Below are positions 63,637 through 64,000 of a DNA stretch of 64,000 nucleotides, piece after piece. Origin of the DNA: an uncultured Bacilli bacterium (GTDB lineage: Bacteria > Bacillota_I > Bacilli_A > ML615J-28 > CAG-313); NCBI GenBank assembly GCA_934098295.1, contig CAKONV010000009.1, positions 1 to 64,000 on the forward strand, given 5' to 3'. A model generated the notes under the pieces. It did not search any database. It was given only the letters and a program-made list of their open reading frames with translations, and was not told where the DNA came from. The position numbers were made by a program, and so were the translations under genes. Position 1 is the first letter of the stretch. Each line of letters begins with the position of its first letter.

Positions 63637-64000
63637 TTAATATAACTCCAATTCTTCAGCTATTAATTCAAAAACACTATAAACAGGGCGATAGGTATTA
63701 ACTTTGGGTAAAACTGAGGATATATCACATTCTAGTCTTTGTTTTATATCTAAGGTTACTTCTTCTTTGTTAATCATTACTTTATCAATTAAATAAGCAG
63801 CATCATCTAGGGTTTTCTTTCTTTCGGGAGTTAAATATTCTTCTCCATCTAAATAGCCTTTTATGTCATCAATTAAAATTGAATAAACAATTAAATGTGC
63901 ATACTTGTTTAGCGTGTTAATATCCTTGTCAAAATAATCTTCATAATATGTTTTAATTTCATTTAATGAATTAGATAAATAGCCATAACCAATATCAAAT
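63637..64000 (-). CDS. C-terminal part of a gene running off the window
   Basis: An open frame of 120 codons runs from the window edge to a TAA at 63637-63639; the start lies beyond 64000. The visible part reads as helical and soluble, with DIGYGYLSNSLNEIKTYYED at its beginning and YRPVYSVFELIAEELELY at the end. I do not recognise it. It ends one base before the kinase ATG and contains that gene's SD (GGAG), so it should belong to the same operon, perhaps in amino-sugar metabolism. Confidence 0.75.
   Translation of the reverse strand, partial: FDIGYGYLSNSLNEIKTYYEDYFDKDINTLNKYAHLIVYSILIDDIKGYLDGEEYLTPERKKTLDDAAYLIDKVMINKEEVTLDIKQRLECDISSVLPKVNTYRPVYSVFELIAEELELY

Overview
ORGANISM. The DNA is very AT-rich. 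It uses the standard code: TGA ends genes such as pqqD, and Trp is TGG. Promoters are classical TTGACA/TATAAT types, often with an extended -10 (TGnTATAAT). A T-box precedes thrS and Shine-Dalgarno (SD) sequences are strong. With class III (anaerobic) ribonucleotide reductase, many lipoproteins, MurA, a cell-wall amidase and the sporulation pair YabP/YabQ, this points to an anaerobic, low-GC, walled Firmicute of the Bacilli/Erysipelotrichia type, plausibly gut-associated and from a spore-forming lineage. The taxonomy is inference. Almost everything is on the minus strand; only aspA, lysS and a transposase remnant lie on plus. LAYOUT. 0.1-5.4 kb: one operon running from an ECF-like sigma factor through a membrane protein and a DUF3800 protein to two half-size ABC exporters. 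5.5-6.5 kb: HtrA-like lipoprotein protease. 6.7-9.7 kb: potA-potB-potC polyamine-type importer; its potD-like binding protein sits apart at 13.9-15.1 kb. Between them are T-box-controlled thrS and a Na/phosphate symporter. 15.1-17.8 kb: small metabolic operon (YbaK deacylase, Dabb protein, acyl-ACP thioesterase, unknown protein, flavin-reductase-like protein) leading into potD. 18.0-23.0 kb: ABC-F protein, M18 aminopeptidase and a lipoprotein amidase. 23.1 kb: rpmE. 23.5-40.5 kb is the most striking part: two neighbouring genes for CvpA-like four-helix membrane anchors followed by very long, probably extracellular helical repeat regions. One protein is about 4540 residues, the other 1011. murA lies just upstream of the pair. 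41.9-44.5 kb: aspA and an AEC-family carrier. 44.6-44.9 kb: ISL3-type transposase remnant. 45.1-49.5 kb: a large subtilase flanked by two related small lipoproteins, preceded by a 20-residue ORF and a candidate small RNA/attenuator. 49.9-54.1 kb: trxB, nrdD (with a fused redoxin domain) and nrdG. 54.1-57.4 kb: PqqD, S26-type peptidase and HPr-kinase-like protein, then a HAAS/DUF4097 membrane protein. 57.6-57.8 kb: tRNA-Gln and tRNA-Tyr. 57.9-58.6 kb: yabP-yabQ. 58.7-61.0 kb: large helical lipoprotein. 61.2-62.7 kb: lysS. 62.7-64.0 kb: BadF-type sugar kinase and a truncated gene. HOW IT FITS TOGETHER. Housekeeping genes (thrS, lysS, rpmE, tRNAs, nrdDG) are interspersed with an unusually large envelope set: five lipoproteins of 128-756 residues plus the lipoprotein-type PotD, two giant anchored repeat proteins, a secreted subtilase, an HtrA-like protease and a wall amidase. 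The best candidates for undescribed biology are the CvpA-anchored giant repeat pair, the subtilase/lipoprotein locus with its leader RNA and micro-ORF, and the PqqD/S26/HprK-like trio with no visible precursor. Several start sites were moved inwards because the longest frame began at a TTG, lay inside an SD or -35 element, or began upstream of the predicted transcription start.
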